Assembly: GCA_964498785.1 (NCBI GenBank)
Contig: CAZCJL010000015.1
Coordinates: 1 to 64,000 of the forward strand
Length of the DNA: 64,000 nucleotides
Origin: Mariaggregatimicrobium sp964498785
GTDB lineage: Bacteria; Zhuqueibacterota; Zhuqueibacteria; Thermofontimicrobiales; Thiofontviventaceae
Reading direction: 5' to 3'
Every line of letters starts with the position of its first letter. Position 1 is the stretch's first letter. The notes under the pieces are model-generated. The model was not told the origin of the DNA. It saw only the letters and a list, made by a program, of their open reading frames with translations, and searched no databases. This document shows positions 17,485 through 27,677 of this stretch, piece by piece. The translations under genes and the position numbers were made by a program.

Positions 17485-18177
17485 TCATTTTTTACCACTA
17501 GCCCAAAACGTATTTATCGATGAATTTTTGGTTTTTTTATTGTTGTAAATTACACCTGAGCCAAACGAAACAGTTTTAGCATCCTCGGCTTCCATAATTT
17601 TTAATTCCGAAGGCTGTTTCAATCCTTGTTTTTCTTCATCGTCGAAATCAGTTGTTTCAATTGCCATCAAGTTAGAGTTTTGAAGGATTTCTTTTCTCGG
17701 ATTACCCTTCATACCACCCATAACGCCTTGCGAAGAATTAGCGTGTGCTAGTATTAATAATCCGCCATGTTCTTTAATTTTATTAATCACCTGATTAGGA
17801 CTAAGTTCAGAGAAAGCATCTTCTTTTCCGTATTTGTCAGCCTTTATTTTTAATTCGCCGAGCAAATTTTCAATATCTTTTGTAGAACTATATTGATGGA
17901 ATATTCCAATAATATGAACAGTACCTTTCGCACCTCCTGTGGCTGAAATTTCAACTCCAGGAAATACTGCAATTTTATTTTTAGCTGCAATCTTTATTTT
18001 ATCTATCCATTCGCCGGTGTTATGATCTGTAATAGCGATTCCATCAATACCTTCATCCATTACTTTTTGTACTATTTGTTCTGGTGTTACTGACTTACCA
18101 TCAAAACATTTTGAAGCTGGGGTATGGATATGCAAGTCCAGCTTTCTAAATTCTAATCCAGAAATGTTTCCCATCAT
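17485..18177 (-). CDS. PHP-domain metal-dependent phosphoesterase, possibly truncated
   Basis: This 230-residue protein has the PHP metal-site motifs KLDLHIHTPAS (about 12-22), IAITDHNT (about 49), FPGVEIS (about 73) and LILAHANS (about 145). PHP domains hydrolyse phosphate esters; related ones form the N-terminal half of TrlF-type PHP-ATPases linked to defence. The final DxH metal motif expected after residue 190 is not visible, and the sequence ends in a lysine/serine/asparagine-rich tail. The C-terminus may therefore be lost or replaced. It is the last gene of the leftward defence cluster, 77 bases after the phosphatase gene. Confidence 0.65.
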   Translation of the reverse strand: MMGNISGLEFRKLDLHIHTPASKCFDGKSVTPEQIVQKVMDEGIDGIAITDHNTGEWIDKIKIAAKNKIAVFPGVEISATGGAKGTVHIIGIFHQYSSTKDIENLLGELKIKADKYGKEDAFSELSPNQVINKIKEHGGLLILAHANSSQGVMGGMKGNPRKEILQNSNLMAIETTDFDDEEKQGLKQPSELKIMEAEDAKTVSFGSGVIYNNKKTKNSSINTFWASGKK

Positions 18178-18254
18178 TGAATTTCCCTTGTAACTTTTTT
18201 ATATTTAATCTTTTTATTTTCTACTTAAGGTTGACAAAAATTCATCGTTTCAAT

Positions 18255-18755
18255 CTAATTAATATTTTTAATATACCTAACCCAGTTCATCCTCAAAAAC
18301 TCTCTCATGCCCTTTTGGGGAGCATACATCGGATAAATCTTGATAAATTCAATCTCCGCATCGCTCAGGCTTGTTTTAGGCAATATATCGGTATAGGCAA
18401 CCAAATATAATAATCCCAATGAAGGTCCTCTTGATTCACCCAGATTGCAATGAACAAGCATCTTTTCACCTGATTTAAGCCCTTCAGTGATAAAGTTCAT
18501 TGCAACATCCATAATTTTTTTTTCAACATATGCAGGATCTTCTACATCCACAAGATTCAAAAACAGCCTTTTTTCCCTTCTTGCAAGAAGGTATTCAGGA
18601 TGTTCCTTCGGCGCTCCTCTTCCTTTATAGCCCAACAATTGACGGTGATAAGGTTCCTTACAGGCATGAACAACCCACCACCCAGTCTGGAATTTTACAT
18701 TTTGCTCATAATCATCCTGTGTACCTACAAATAAATTTGGATAGATTTCAATCAT
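18255..18755 (-). CDS. Dual-specificity/tyrosine-phosphatase-like protein
   Basis: This 166-residue protein has the cysteine phosphatase signature VHCNLGESRGPS (CX5R, about residues 101-112). A candidate general-acid aspartate lies upstream in LVDVEDPAY. Length and layout fit compact DSP-type phosphatases, which remove phosphate from protein Ser/Thr/Tyr, or from RNA or nucleotides in some branches. It lies inside the defence cluster between a DUF45 protease and a PHP gene. The substrate is unknown. Confidence 0.75.
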   Translation of the reverse strand: MIEIYPNLFVGTQDDYEQNVKFQTGWWVVHACKEPYHRQLLGYKGRGAPKEHPEYLLARREKRLFLNLVDVEDPAYVEKKIMDVAMNFITEGLKSGEKMLVHCNLGESRGPSLGLLYLVAYTDILPKTSLSDAEIEFIKIYPMYAPQKGMREFLRMNWVRYIKNIN

Positions 18756-18791
18756 ATTTTTTCTTAATTCAATAAATTTTAATAGTTGCTA

Positions 18792-19505
18792 TCAATAACT
18801 CCAATGCTCATGCTTCAACGGGTGTCGATTCAATTCTTCCTTATATGACCGCCATTTAGGCAGGAATTTATCCATGTAGGCTACAAATATTTCATTATGC
18901 TTTCTTTCTAATAAATGCACCATTTCATGGACAATAATATATTCCAGGGAATGCAGCGGTTTTTTGGCTAATTCAAGATTAAGCCATATCCTGTGGGCTT
19001 CACGGTTGCAAGTGCCCCATTTGGTCTTCATTTTCTTGATGCCGAATTTATTGACCTGCACGCTCATCTTTTGCTGGTATGTTTCAATATAGCCTGGAAT
19101 GATATCTTTTAACCGCTGCCGATACCAGCCTTCAAGCACATTCTTCATTTTTTCAGGTGATGAATTCGGTCTTACAAATAATTCAATTCTATCATGCTTC
19201 AAAACAACATCAGGAGCAGCATTTTGCTCAATAATTTTCAGCAGGTATCGTTTGCCAAGATAATAGTGGCTTTCACGGTTAAGAAAATCCCTGGGCGCTT
19301 CACGCTCCTGCTCACGCAATTTTGTCTGCTGCTTTTTAATCCAGCCAAGCTTTGATATGGCAAATACCCTTACGGTATCCAAATCCATCCGTAAAGGAGC
19401 GGAAATGCGAACCTTTCCAGAAGGCGGATAAACGCTAAGATGCACATTTTTAATGTCCTTATACACCACTTCGATGCTAATATCGCCTAAATTAATTCGC
19501 TGCAT
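18792..19505 (-). CDS. DUF45/YgjP-type zinc metallopeptidase
   Basis: This 237-residue protein has the zinc motif IIVHEMVHLLERKHNEIF (HExxH about 188-192), plus the preceding KMKTKWGTCNREAHRIWLNLELAKKP segment. Both are characteristic of the YgjP/DUF45 family. Such genes are commonly found beside type I restriction systems, as here. It may process or regulate partner proteins, but no substrate is known. Confidence 0.85.
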   Translation of the reverse strand: MQRINLGDISIEVVYKDIKNVHLSVYPPSGKVRISAPLRMDLDTVRVFAISKLGWIKKQQTKLREQEREAPRDFLNRESHYYLGKRYLLKIIEQNAAPDVVLKHDRIELFVRPNSSPEKMKNVLEGWYRQRLKDIIPGYIETYQQKMSVQVNKFGIKKMKTKWGTCNREAHRIWLNLELAKKPLHSLEYIIVHEMVHLLERKHNEIFVAYMDKFLPKWRSYKEELNRHPLKHEHWSY

Positions 19506-19708
19506 ACATTCTCACCATGTTCTCTGCTAAATTGCTGTATGAATCGATATTGTTCATCTCTAGTTTTATCATCCTTAATTTGATCAAAATACTCAAAAAA
19601 GTACTTGACTTTTTAATTTATATTTGCGATAATAGAATCGCCTTTGCCTGATGGCTTAGGATCAAAACGGCTTCCATCCGCTGTGCCATTTTTAAAACAG
19701 CGGTTTTT

Positions 19709-20158
19709 TTATTTTGGTCTATAAATTAGTTTATTCGTCTTCAATAAATTAATGTGTCTTTCCGAATCAGCGAGATAGGCAGTAATAAAAAAAGCTCGCT
19801 GCTTTTCTTTCTCTGAAAGATTAATAACGACTACATAATTGTCCAATAATATATGAAGACGCCGATATCTATTATCCTTCTTCAGATAGATTTCTGCATA
19901 ACCCGATGAAAGAGTATATTCAATCCAATCCATACGTTCCGCACGATCGGGATCAAATAAATCCTTATGCGTTACATTCGGAATTGATGCTTTAAAAAAG
20001 GCATGCTCGAATCGATAAATTTGAAATTTTACAATGATGCCGTCAAATGTTAATATTTCTTTCTTGACATATTGCTGGATATAATGGTTACGATATTCTT
20101 CAATTGTCTTTAAATAAAGCAACGGTGGTGGATTGATTCTGGAAAGGATCTGGTCCAT
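19709..20158 (-). CDS. Small candidate nuclease (PBECR/RelE-barnase-like)
   Basis: This 149-residue protein shows FEHAFFKA near residue 52, RAERMDWIEYTL near 75, and NYVVVINL followed by RAFFITAYLAD near 125. This spacing resembles the phage barnase-EndoU-colicin-RelE-like (PBECR) nucleases: a histidine, an ERa-x-WI helix, and a final FxTAY strand. The assignment is by pattern only. Its start overlaps the stop of the DUF3800 gene by one base (TAATG), so both are made together. The pair may act as an RNA- or DNA-targeting unit within the defence cluster. Confidence 0.5.
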   Translation of the reverse strand: MDQILSRINPPPLLYLKTIEEYRNHYIQQYVKKEILTFDGIIVKFQIYRFEHAFFKASIPNVTHKDLFDPDRAERMDWIEYTLSSGYAEIYLKKDNRYRRLHILLDNYVVVINLSEKEKQRAFFITAYLADSERHINLLKTNKLIYRPK

Positions 20159-20880
20159 TAAGAGATCCTCCCGAACTCAAGGAAAAAAATATTAAACTTC
20201 GGATCCCCAAATCTGGTTGAACAATATGTCAAATTTGGTTTGTCAAGTTTCTTCGCCAGGTAACTACAAAATTCAATTTTTGCTTGACTGGTAAATTTCT
20301 GATTATGACTGGCAACGATTGCTCCAGTAAATAAATCTGCAAGCTGAATAAAAATACTGTCGCCCGATTCCAGCGCCTGTATGTCACGAACATATCCACC
20401 TGAATAAAAATTAAGAAAAAATTTAAGTCTCTTGAGCCTATCTTTATCACGATTTGTTTTATAATCTGTAAAGATTCTATATTGCGCATTTTCACAAAGT
20501 ATATGTTTCAAACATTGATAATAAAACTTATAAAACCCCAGTTCAGGATCACGCTGATGCCAAAATTCCAGATCAAGCTCTGCTGTATCGATACGAATTA
20601 AACGAAACTGTATGTCAGACTTGACAAACCAATCAACAATAGCCTTATAAAAGTCAAGATTAGAACGTGTCAATTTTCGCCATTTCAATTCCCATGGAAT
20701 ATGATGCGCATCTTTAATAGCCTTGATGTCATTCTTGAATTTTACACGATTTATTGAATTGATTTTAATAGCGCCGATCCCAAAGTAGCGGTTTTGTCGA
20801 TGCGTTTCGCTGGTCGTTAGAAGTTCATGACCGCTTTCATCACAATATATTTCAATAATATTAATTTCAGTCTCATTCAT
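20158..20880 (-). CDS. DUF3800 domain protein
   Basis: This 240-residue protein begins with EIYCDESGHE (about 10-19), the hallmark acidic start of DUF3800 proteins. These are thought to have an RNase H-like fold. Further acidic positions lie in FTDYKTN (about 134) and IQLADLFTGAIVASHN (about 178-193). It is followed directly by the small candidate nuclease gene. DUF3800 genes are common in defence islands and mobile DNA. The activity is not established, and a nuclease role is inferred. Confidence 0.8.
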   Translation of the reverse strand: MNETEINIIEIYCDESGHELLTTSETHRQNRYFGIGAIKINSINRVKFKNDIKAIKDAHHIPWELKWRKLTRSNLDFYKAIVDWFVKSDIQFRLIRIDTAELDLEFWHQRDPELGFYKFYYQCLKHILCENAQYRIFTDYKTNRDKDRLKRLKFFLNFYSGGYVRDIQALESGDSIFIQLADLFTGAIVASHNQKFTSQAKIEFCSYLAKKLDKPNLTYCSTRFGDPKFNIFFLEFGRIS

Positions 20881-20986
20881 TGTTCACATGCATAGTTTAA
20901 TTATTACAATGATAAATTGTGTCTTTGAAAGCAGACGGTACGATAAGAGTTTGATTGATGTTCAAATGAATTTTTATTCGACTTTC

Positions 20987-23900
20987 TTAGTACTCATCTT
21001 GCTGTTTGATAATCGAAAAGAGCCTTTCGACTTCAGCTTCATCTTTTAAGACATCATAAAGGGCTTTCTTAATTTCCCGCTCTTTTGCCTCATTGCCACG
21101 CCAGTCCGCTTTCTTTACCCATCGTACTTTTTCATCCATGACCACAGCCAAATCCTCATTCTCGGCAACATTATGATACAATGCCCTTCTTGCCTTGCTG
21201 CTTCGGATGCTTTCAGGCAGGTCATCCTTATTCGGATTAGCTACTTTTGTCGCCAAATCAGCGATCCTGCGCAAATATTCCTCATAATTGATGGCGCCTT
21301 CTTTGCGCTCTTTAATGATTGCATTCAACAGCCTGGACATCTCCTCAAAATAAGCTGGATCGATTAAATGCTCCTTGATGATTTTCTTGCGCACGTTGTT
21401 CTCGATGGTTTCGGCGACTGCCTCTTTATTGCCTTTGATGCTTTTGGGCATGTTGTTGATGGCGTCGGCGATGCCCGTTTTCACAATCAAATCAAGCAGG
21501 GACATGCCTTCAAACGGTGAAATCGTCTTCGGCTCATCTGCCTGAATGTAGGTGTCGATGAGATGTCTCATGTCCGCCTCGTATGTTTTCATATCCAATG
21601 TTTCGCCGCTGGCATTTTTGATTTCCTCCCGAAGCTTCAGGTAGAAATCGACTTTCTTTTTAATGTCGGCAATCTCTTTTAGCGAGTAACCAGCATCTTC
21701 AATCTCTGCGGCGATATTGGCATAAGCCCGAATCAATGCTACTGTCTGCTTGTAAAGGGCGTTTCTTCTGACTTCAGTTGCTTTAAGGTCTTCCTCATTT
21801 TCGGGATTTCCACAGAAATATCGGATGTAAGTCATCTGGTCTTTTGGCGGCTCAACTGGCTCGCATAGCAGGGCAATTTCCTCCAGAGCGCCATCTAACC
21901 GTTCCCTGCCTTTTTCCAGTCGGTCTTTTAACAGCACATCGACATCCTCTTTCTCGAAGGTATCGTAATCAAGCTCGGATGTATATACGGCAACCGCATT
22001 TTCAACCCTTTTGAACAGGTCTTTGTAATCGACAATGTAGCCGAACAGCTTATCCTCAGTGTCCAGCCTGTTGACACGGCAGATTGCCTGGAACAATCCG
22101 TGATCCTGCATGCTTTTATCAATATAAAGATAGGTGCAGGGCGGCGCATCAAAGCCGACCAGAAGTTTATCGACGACAACAAGCAGCCTCATGTTTGCAG
22201 GCTCTTTCGTGAACTTTGCTTTCGCATTGTCCTCATATTCCTTTGTCGATTTTACCCCAAGCAGCTTTTTGTATGTATTATAAATGTATTCCCGTTCGGT
22301 CTCGGTATTTGCGCCCGTATCCTCTGTGGTAATATCCCTTGTGGATGGATTGTAAGATGTAACAAGCCCACATCTGCCCTTCAGTTCCGTACTATGAAAA
22401 AGCTCAAAATACCTGCTTGCCTCATAGATGCTCGATGCCACCAGAATGGCATTTCCTGAGCCTGAATTCAGTCGGGGTTTGATATTGAAGTCGAAAATAA
22501 CATCGCTGACAATCTTGTTCAGTCGGGAACGGCTGCTAAGCACCTTCTGCATGGTGCCCCATTTCTTCTTAAGCTCTGATTTCTGGAAATCGTTAAGCCC
22601 TTTCGTTTTCGCCTCAAACCATTCATCGATTCGTTTTGGCGATGTGATTTTCTGGTCAATATCACGGGCTTCGTATACCAAATCAAGCACCACTTCATCT
22701 GCGACTGCTTCGTTGAATTTGTAGGTATGGATGTATTTTCCGAACACCTCGATGCTGGTCTGCTTATCCTGCTTTAGCAGCGGCGTCCCTGTAAAGCCGA
22801 TAAATATGGCGTTTTTCAGGATTGCCTTCATTGTCTTGTGCAGCTTGCCCGAATGGGTCCTGTGGCACTCATCCACAAAAACATATATTTCGCCCACTGT
22901 CTGCGACGGGCTGCTTTTTAGCTCTTTGATGAATTCATTGAAATTATCAACGCCTTTCCTTCCGAATTTATGGACAAGCGAACACAGCATTCGTGGCGCT
23001 GCCTCGCCAAGCTTTTTCATCAGATCCTTACCGCTTCGGGTGCGAACCATTTCCTCGCCAGCATCGGAAAATACGCCTTCAATCTGCTTATCCAGCTCGT
23101 CACGGTCGGTGATGACGACAATTCGGGCATTGGGATTATTCTCAAGCATCCATTTGGCAAGCCACACCATCACCAGGCTTTTGCCGCTTCCCTGCGTATG
23201 CCAGATAATGCCGCCCTCTTTTCTCCTGACATGCTCCTGCGCCGCTTTCACACCAAAATACTGGTGCGGACGGCACAGCTTTTTGATGCCGCCGTCGAAC
23301 AGGATGAAGTTGTACATGATTTCCAGGAACCGTTCTTTGTTGCACATTTTCAAAAGGTACTTGTCAAGCAGGTTTTCAACATCGCTTTGTTCCTTCCATT
23401 TCAGGTAGTATTTTTCAGGCGTGCCAATCGTGCCGTATCGAAGCCCCTGGGTGTCGTTGCCTGCAAATATCAGTTGAATGGTGGGAAAGAAGGATTGAAT
23501 AAACTCTTTTTGCTGGTTCACGATATTCTGGCGGATTCCATCGCCAATGGAAACCGTGCTTCGTTTAAGTTCCAGCACGCCAAGCGCAATACCATTGACA
23601 TACAGCACAATGTCGGGGCGCTTTTCACGATAGCCCTGGATTGTAACCTCTTCAGCGATGGCAAAATCATTCTTTTCAGGATGCTTCCAGTCGATAAGCT
23701 CGATGGTTTCGAAATTCTCACCAGCCTCCGCCTTTGCCCTGATTCCATAGCGAAGCAGGTCGTAAACTTTTTTATTGGCGCTGTACAAGCCATCGTTCAG
23801 GTTGTTCGCCGCCTTATGAAGCTCGTACAGGGCTTTGCTGATAAGTATTTCATTATAGCCTTTCTTATCGCTTAAGTATGTGCGGAGAAGCGATTCCTCG

Positions 23901-24019
23901 ATGTTGCTGTTGCCAAAACGCTCTTCCCAGTTGCCAAGATAGGCATATTTCAACTGGTTTTTGAACAATGCGATTACACGATTCTGTGTAATTCTCTCGA
24001 TGTCGCCGACTTCACTCAT
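20987..24019 (-). CDS. hsdR: Type I restriction enzyme, R subunit
   Basis: HsdR drives ATP-dependent DNA translocation and cleavage of unmodified DNA. The 1010-residue protein has the nuclease motif RPDIVLY...GVLELKRS (Asp136, Glu150, Lys152), then the helicase with Walker A TQGSGKS (275-281), VFVDECH (383-386), a GFTGTPL motif near 408, and motif VI near 640 (QAICRVNR). A helical C-terminal region binds the methylase complex. Its start overlaps the hsdS stop by four bases. All catalytic motifs are present, so the enzyme looks active. Confidence 0.95.
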   Translation of the reverse strand: MSEVGDIERITQNRVIALFKNQLKYAYLGNWEERFGNSNIEESLLRTYLSDKKGYNEILISKALYELHKAANNLNDGLYSANKKVYDLLRYGIRAKAEAGENFETIELIDWKHPEKNDFAIAEEVTIQGYREKRPDIVLYVNGIALGVLELKRSTVSIGDGIRQNIVNQQKEFIQSFFPTIQLIFAGNDTQGLRYGTIGTPEKYYLKWKEQSDVENLLDKYLLKMCNKERFLEIMYNFILFDGGIKKLCRPHQYFGVKAAQEHVRRKEGGIIWHTQGSGKSLVMVWLAKWMLENNPNARIVVITDRDELDKQIEGVFSDAGEEMVRTRSGKDLMKKLGEAAPRMLCSLVHKFGRKGVDNFNEFIKELKSSPSQTVGEIYVFVDECHRTHSGKLHKTMKAILKNAIFIGFTGTPLLKQDKQTSIEVFGKYIHTYKFNEAVADEVVLDLVYEARDIDQKITSPKRIDEWFEAKTKGLNDFQKSELKKKWGTMQKVLSSRSRLNKIVSDVIFDFNIKPRLNSGSGNAILVASSIYEASRYFELFHSTELKGRCGLVTSYNPSTRDITTEDTGANTETEREYIYNTYKKLLGVKSTKEYEDNAKAKFTKEPANMRLLVVVDKLLVGFDAPPCTYLYIDKSMQDHGLFQAICRVNRLDTEDKLFGYIVDYKDLFKRVENAVAVYTSELDYDTFEKEDVDVLLKDRLEKGRERLDGALEEIALLCEPVEPPKDQMTYIRYFCGNPENEEDLKATEVRRNALYKQTVALIRAYANIAAEIEDAGYSLKEIADIKKKVDFYLKLREEIKNASGETLDMKTYEADMRHLIDTYIQADEPKTISPFEGMSLLDLIVKTGIADAINNMPKSIKGNKEAVAETIENNVRKKIIKEHLIDPAYFEEMSRLLNAIIKERKEGAINYEEYLRRIADLATKVANPNKDDLPESIRSSKARRALYHNVAENEDLAVVMDEKVRWVKKADWRGNEAKEREIKKALYDVLKDEAEVERLFSIIKQQDEY

Positions 24020-25257
24020 ACTAACCTCTTTTTTCCAGTTAGAAGTTCCTGCATCATGCCCTGCTTAATCATTTTGTATTTGGATAATTTATGCTCCAAT
24101 GCTTCAATTTCAGCGTCCATGTCGCTTATGACTTGGGCAATTGCTTGTTGTTCTTCTGGTTTTGGATATGGTATTTCTATTTTTAAAAAATTATTCTTTG
24201 ATAAATTGTAACGTGTTGCTCCTTGAGCTAATGTCGAAAATAGTTTTCTACCTTCATTACTTCTGAAAAAATATGATAAAAATAATCCATTAGTTTTTAA
24301 AGTCTTATCTAATCTAAATCCAAAACAAAAACTATTTACGTAAAGTTTTGGAATATTTTCGAGTAATACCGAACACATACCAACTTCTTCTGGTGTCTCA
24401 GATGAACCATTAAAAAATAAATCACCTTTTAAAGCAACATTCTGACGCTCATTTGATTTAATGTTCACAAAGTCAAAATAATTTATGTCAATCACAGGAT
24501 TGTTCATAATATTAAGAAAGGGGATGTAAGGATATTTCCCATTCGAAAAATCTTGTTTCGATTTTCCTGATAATCCACCATAGGTTTGTCCAATTTCTCC
24601 TAAATTTACTTTTTCCCACTCCCCGCTAAATCCCGCCAGCCGTTTTTTACCAGTAAGAAGTTCCTGCAAAGCTCCCTGTTTAATGGCTCGCTTTTTGGCA
24701 ATTACTTTTTCTAAATTTTCAATTAATGAATCTGTGTCATTAAGAGCAGTGGCAATTACATGTTGTTCGGGTATAGAAGGAAACGGAATTTGAATTTCTT
24801 GGAATTCTGATTTATTTATTATTGGTACCGCCTGTTCACTTGCCAGAGATTTTATTTTAAGCGATAACAAACTCAGTGCATAGAATAAATAATCCGTAGA
24901 ATAATTAGCATTAGGAAAAACGGCATTTATTTGTTGATTTGACGCTAATTCTGTTTGTGAAATTCCTGATTTACCAATTGTTGAACCTATACAAGTAAAT
25001 AGAATACTGTTAGCAGGGAATTTTCTTGAAATGTTAAATCCTCTAATTGACAGTTTTTTTTCAGTATCAATAACATATTTACTTCTTCCTAAATCTGCTG
25101 GACTCACAAATAAGTAATCACTCCCATAATTGCTTTGATCTTTTGTTGATGGCGTATTTCCTGTCGCAATTTCTGCTATATCGCCAAGCTTCTTGACATC
25201 CCAATCCTCTGGAATCACTCCGACTTCAGTCTGCTTATATCCTTGTTTTACTTCCAT
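24016..25257 (-). CDS. hsdS: Type I restriction enzyme, specificity (S) subunit
   Basis: HsdS sets the DNA sequence recognised by the methylase and nuclease. The 413-residue protein has two target-recognition domains (about 1-170 and 215-380). Each is followed by a conserved helix ending in QELLTGKKRL (near 203 and near 411). This near-duplicate helix pair is the usual spacer that fixes the gap between the two half-sites. The recognition sequence cannot be read from sequence alone. It overlaps hsdM by ten bases and hsdR by four. Confidence 0.93.
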   Translation of the reverse strand: MEVKQGYKQTEVGVIPEDWDVKKLGDIAEIATGNTPSTKDQSNYGSDYLFVSPADLGRSKYVIDTEKKLSIRGFNISRKFPANSILFTCIGSTIGKSGISQTELASNQQINAVFPNANYSTDYLFYALSLLSLKIKSLASEQAVPIINKSEFQEIQIPFPSIPEQHVIATALNDTDSLIENLEKVIAKKRAIKQGALQELLTGKKRLAGFSGEWEKVNLGEIGQTYGGLSGKSKQDFSNGKYPYIPFLNIMNNPVIDINYFDFVNIKSNERQNVALKGDLFFNGSSETPEEVGMCSVLLENIPKLYVNSFCFGFRLDKTLKTNGLFLSYFFRSNEGRKLFSTLAQGATRYNLSKNNFLKIEIPYPKPEEQQAIAQVISDMDAEIEALEHKLSKYKMIKQGMMQELLTGKKRLV

Positions 25258-27677
25258 AAAAATCCCATTTTTTGAAGGTGAGCATTGACCTTATCTTCCA
25301 GCCCCTCAACCGCCTTTTCCAGATTCGGCAATGGCGTATCATAGCGTTCCGCTAATTGCTTGATGCGCCCTGTCAGGCTCTGGCTGATGCGCTGCAATTC
25401 GCCCTGCACATTCTGTTCCATCCGTGCCAGCCACTTCTTTTCAATCACCAGCGACTTAATTTCATCAACGCCAAGCGATTTGTACTTTTCAAGCGCTTTC
25501 TTATCCAGCACCGCCTGTGCGGTCTTTATTTTTACATTGGTTTCGGTTACCTGCTCCAGCAGGTCGGTGTATTTTTCCAGAACCTCAAGCTCATCCGCAG
25601 ATTCCACATCGTCCTTTATCTCTTTGATTCGGGCGTTTACGCTTGTTTTGGTCAGCTTCCCCTTATCGTTTTTGGCATCCTCTAATAATCCGTCTTCTCC
25701 GCTGTGCTCCTCTTCCAGCGTTTCGATTTGCAGCACAACGGCGTCCCGTTTCGATTCCATCTTTTCAATCGCCTTTTGCTCATCAGAAAAATAATTGTCG
25801 ATGACCAGCTTTTTGGGGATAATTCTCCCTTCCCAGTGTTTGCTGTTTTTGCTTTTTTCAATCTCCCTGCCAGCCTCCCAGCCGTCGCCAGCAATAGCGT
25901 AAGCATCATCCTGCATCACCTCAATCCAATAGGTCAGCAGGTGCTGATACATATCATACCTGTCAATCAGGCTCAGCCCCTGAAAGCATTGCAGCAGGTC
26001 CTCAGAAATGGTGTATATCAATTGTTTGGGCTTGTCGCCAACTTTAATGCCATTCAGCCTGGGCAGGTTATTCTTTTTCCATCGGGAAAAGGCAGAAAAC
26101 ACCTTTTTACTGTAGGCTTCAAATTCAGGATGCGATAAAACAGTCTCCTTTATCTTATCCGTCCCGCTCTGCGGGATCAGCATGCTGTAATTGGGTCGGC
26201 TGTCCTTTGCAAACAGTGCCTTTTTTAGCGACGGGCACGCCTCCCAATAATCGTTCAGCGCATCGATGTCCGCATCAGGAATGCCGCCGAGAAGATGGGC
26301 TTCAATATCCTGAACATCCTCGGCTTCCTGGCTGTCGATATAACGGGGAATATTCAGATTAAAGTCATTGGCTTCAATTTCCGTCACCGAAACCATTCGG
26401 GAGTATTTTTCCAGTTCAAGCTGTTTATTGAACACATCCACGATTTTATGAATATCCTGCTCCCGCAGGCGGTTCTTGTTCCCGTCTTTCATAAATCCTT
26501 TGGACGCATCGATCATGAAGATGCCTTTACGGTTATCGGCATTCTCCTTATCCAGTACAATAATACATGCAGGAATGCCCGTTCCGTAAAATAAATTCGG
26601 CGGCAGCCCGACAATCCCCTTGATGTACCCCCGCTGGATGATATTCTTTCGGATGTGCCCTTCCACATTGCCCCGAAACAGAACACCGTGCGGCAGGATA
26701 ACAGCGCCCTTGCCCTTGCTTTTCAACGACCTGATGATATGCAGAAGGAACGCATAATCGCCATTCTTGTTGGGCGGAACACCGTAATCCCTGAACCGCT
26801 CATGGACATCCGAAATCGATCCATCCTGCACTGCAAACCCGCTGTTCCATGATTTATAGGAAAAGGGCGGATTGGCGACCACGAAGTCGAAGGTTTTCAG
26901 CCTGCCTCTCGCATCGCGAAATAAAGGATTGGACAGCGTATTGCCCTGTTTAATATCGTGGATGGCGGACGCATGTCCGTGCAGCACCATGTTCATACGG
27001 GCAAGTGCAGCCGTTGCCACATCCATCTCCTGCCCGAAAATCGTCATCCCTGTGTCGGATTCATCCGCAACCTTAAGCAGTAATGACCCTGAACCGCAGG
27101 TCGGGTCATACACCATTGTCGAAGAGCTTGTATTTGAACCGACGCCGATAATCTTTGCCATGATACGGCTTACTTCAGCAGGTGTGTAAAATTGCCCTTT
27201 GCTTTTGCCGCTTTCTGTCGCAAAATGGCGCATCAAATATTCATAGGCATCGCCGAGAATATCGTCCCCTTCAGCACGGTTTTTACTAAAATCAAGCGCA
27301 GGATTCTCGAAAATGGCGATAAGTTTGGTAAGTTTATCCACCATCTCCTTGCCGCTGCCCAGTTTATCCGCATTGTTAAAATCAGCGACATCGATTGTAC
27401 CCGTGAGCTTGTTTTCGCTGGCAATCTTGCCGATAATTTTCTTGTTAATGTCATCGCCGATGGTCGGCTTGCCTTTGAGCTTCACCATATCCTTAAAGCT
27501 TGCTCCTTCAGGAACGATTATCGGAGCATAGCGAACGCCAGCATACTTATCCGAAATGTATTTGATGAATAACAACACGAGAACGTAGTCTTTATACTGC
27601 GACGCATCCATCCCGCCCCGAAGCTCATCGCAGCTTGCCCAGAGAGAACTGTATAGTTCGGATTTTTTTATTGCCAT
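25248..27677 (-). CDS. hsdM: Type I DNA methyltransferase, M subunit
   Basis: HsdM methylates adenine at the site chosen by HsdS. The 809-residue protein has the SAM-binding motif DPTCGSGS (191-198) and the catalytic NPPF (269-272) in the usual order. A long helical, partly coiled C-terminal extension (about 630-805) goes beyond the roughly 500-residue core. I chose the ATG at 27675-27677, which has AAAGGA upstream and begins MAIKKSELYSSLW, like relatives. A 12-codon upstream extension has no ribosome-binding site. It is the first gene of the operon. Confidence 0.93.
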   Translation of the reverse strand: MAIKKSELYSSLWASCDELRGGMDASQYKDYVLVLLFIKYISDKYAGVRYAPIIVPEGASFKDMVKLKGKPTIGDDINKKIIGKIASENKLTGTIDVADFNNADKLGSGKEMVDKLTKLIAIFENPALDFSKNRAEGDDILGDAYEYLMRHFATESGKSKGQFYTPAEVSRIMAKIIGVGSNTSSSTMVYDPTCGSGSLLLKVADESDTGMTIFGQEMDVATAALARMNMVLHGHASAIHDIKQGNTLSNPLFRDARGRLKTFDFVVANPPFSYKSWNSGFAVQDGSISDVHERFRDYGVPPNKNGDYAFLLHIIRSLKSKGKGAVILPHGVLFRGNVEGHIRKNIIQRGYIKGIVGLPPNLFYGTGIPACIIVLDKENADNRKGIFMIDASKGFMKDGNKNRLREQDIHKIVDVFNKQLELEKYSRMVSVTEIEANDFNLNIPRYIDSQEAEDVQDIEAHLLGGIPDADIDALNDYWEACPSLKKALFAKDSRPNYSMLIPQSGTDKIKETVLSHPEFEAYSKKVFSAFSRWKKNNLPRLNGIKVGDKPKQLIYTISEDLLQCFQGLSLIDRYDMYQHLLTYWIEVMQDDAYAIAGDGWEAGREIEKSKNSKHWEGRIIPKKLVIDNYFSDEQKAIEKMESKRDAVVLQIETLEEEHSGEDGLLEDAKNDKGKLTKTSVNARIKEIKDDVESADELEVLEKYTDLLEQVTETNVKIKTAQAVLDKKALEKYKSLGVDEIKSLVIEKKWLARMEQNVQGELQRISQSLTGRIKQLAERYDTPLPNLEKAVEGLEDKVNAHLQKMGFLWK

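Noticed and set aside
22970..23875. 301-codon open frame opposite hsdR
   Set aside because: It lies fully antisense to the nuclease and helicase motifs of hsdR; long only because of codon bias.
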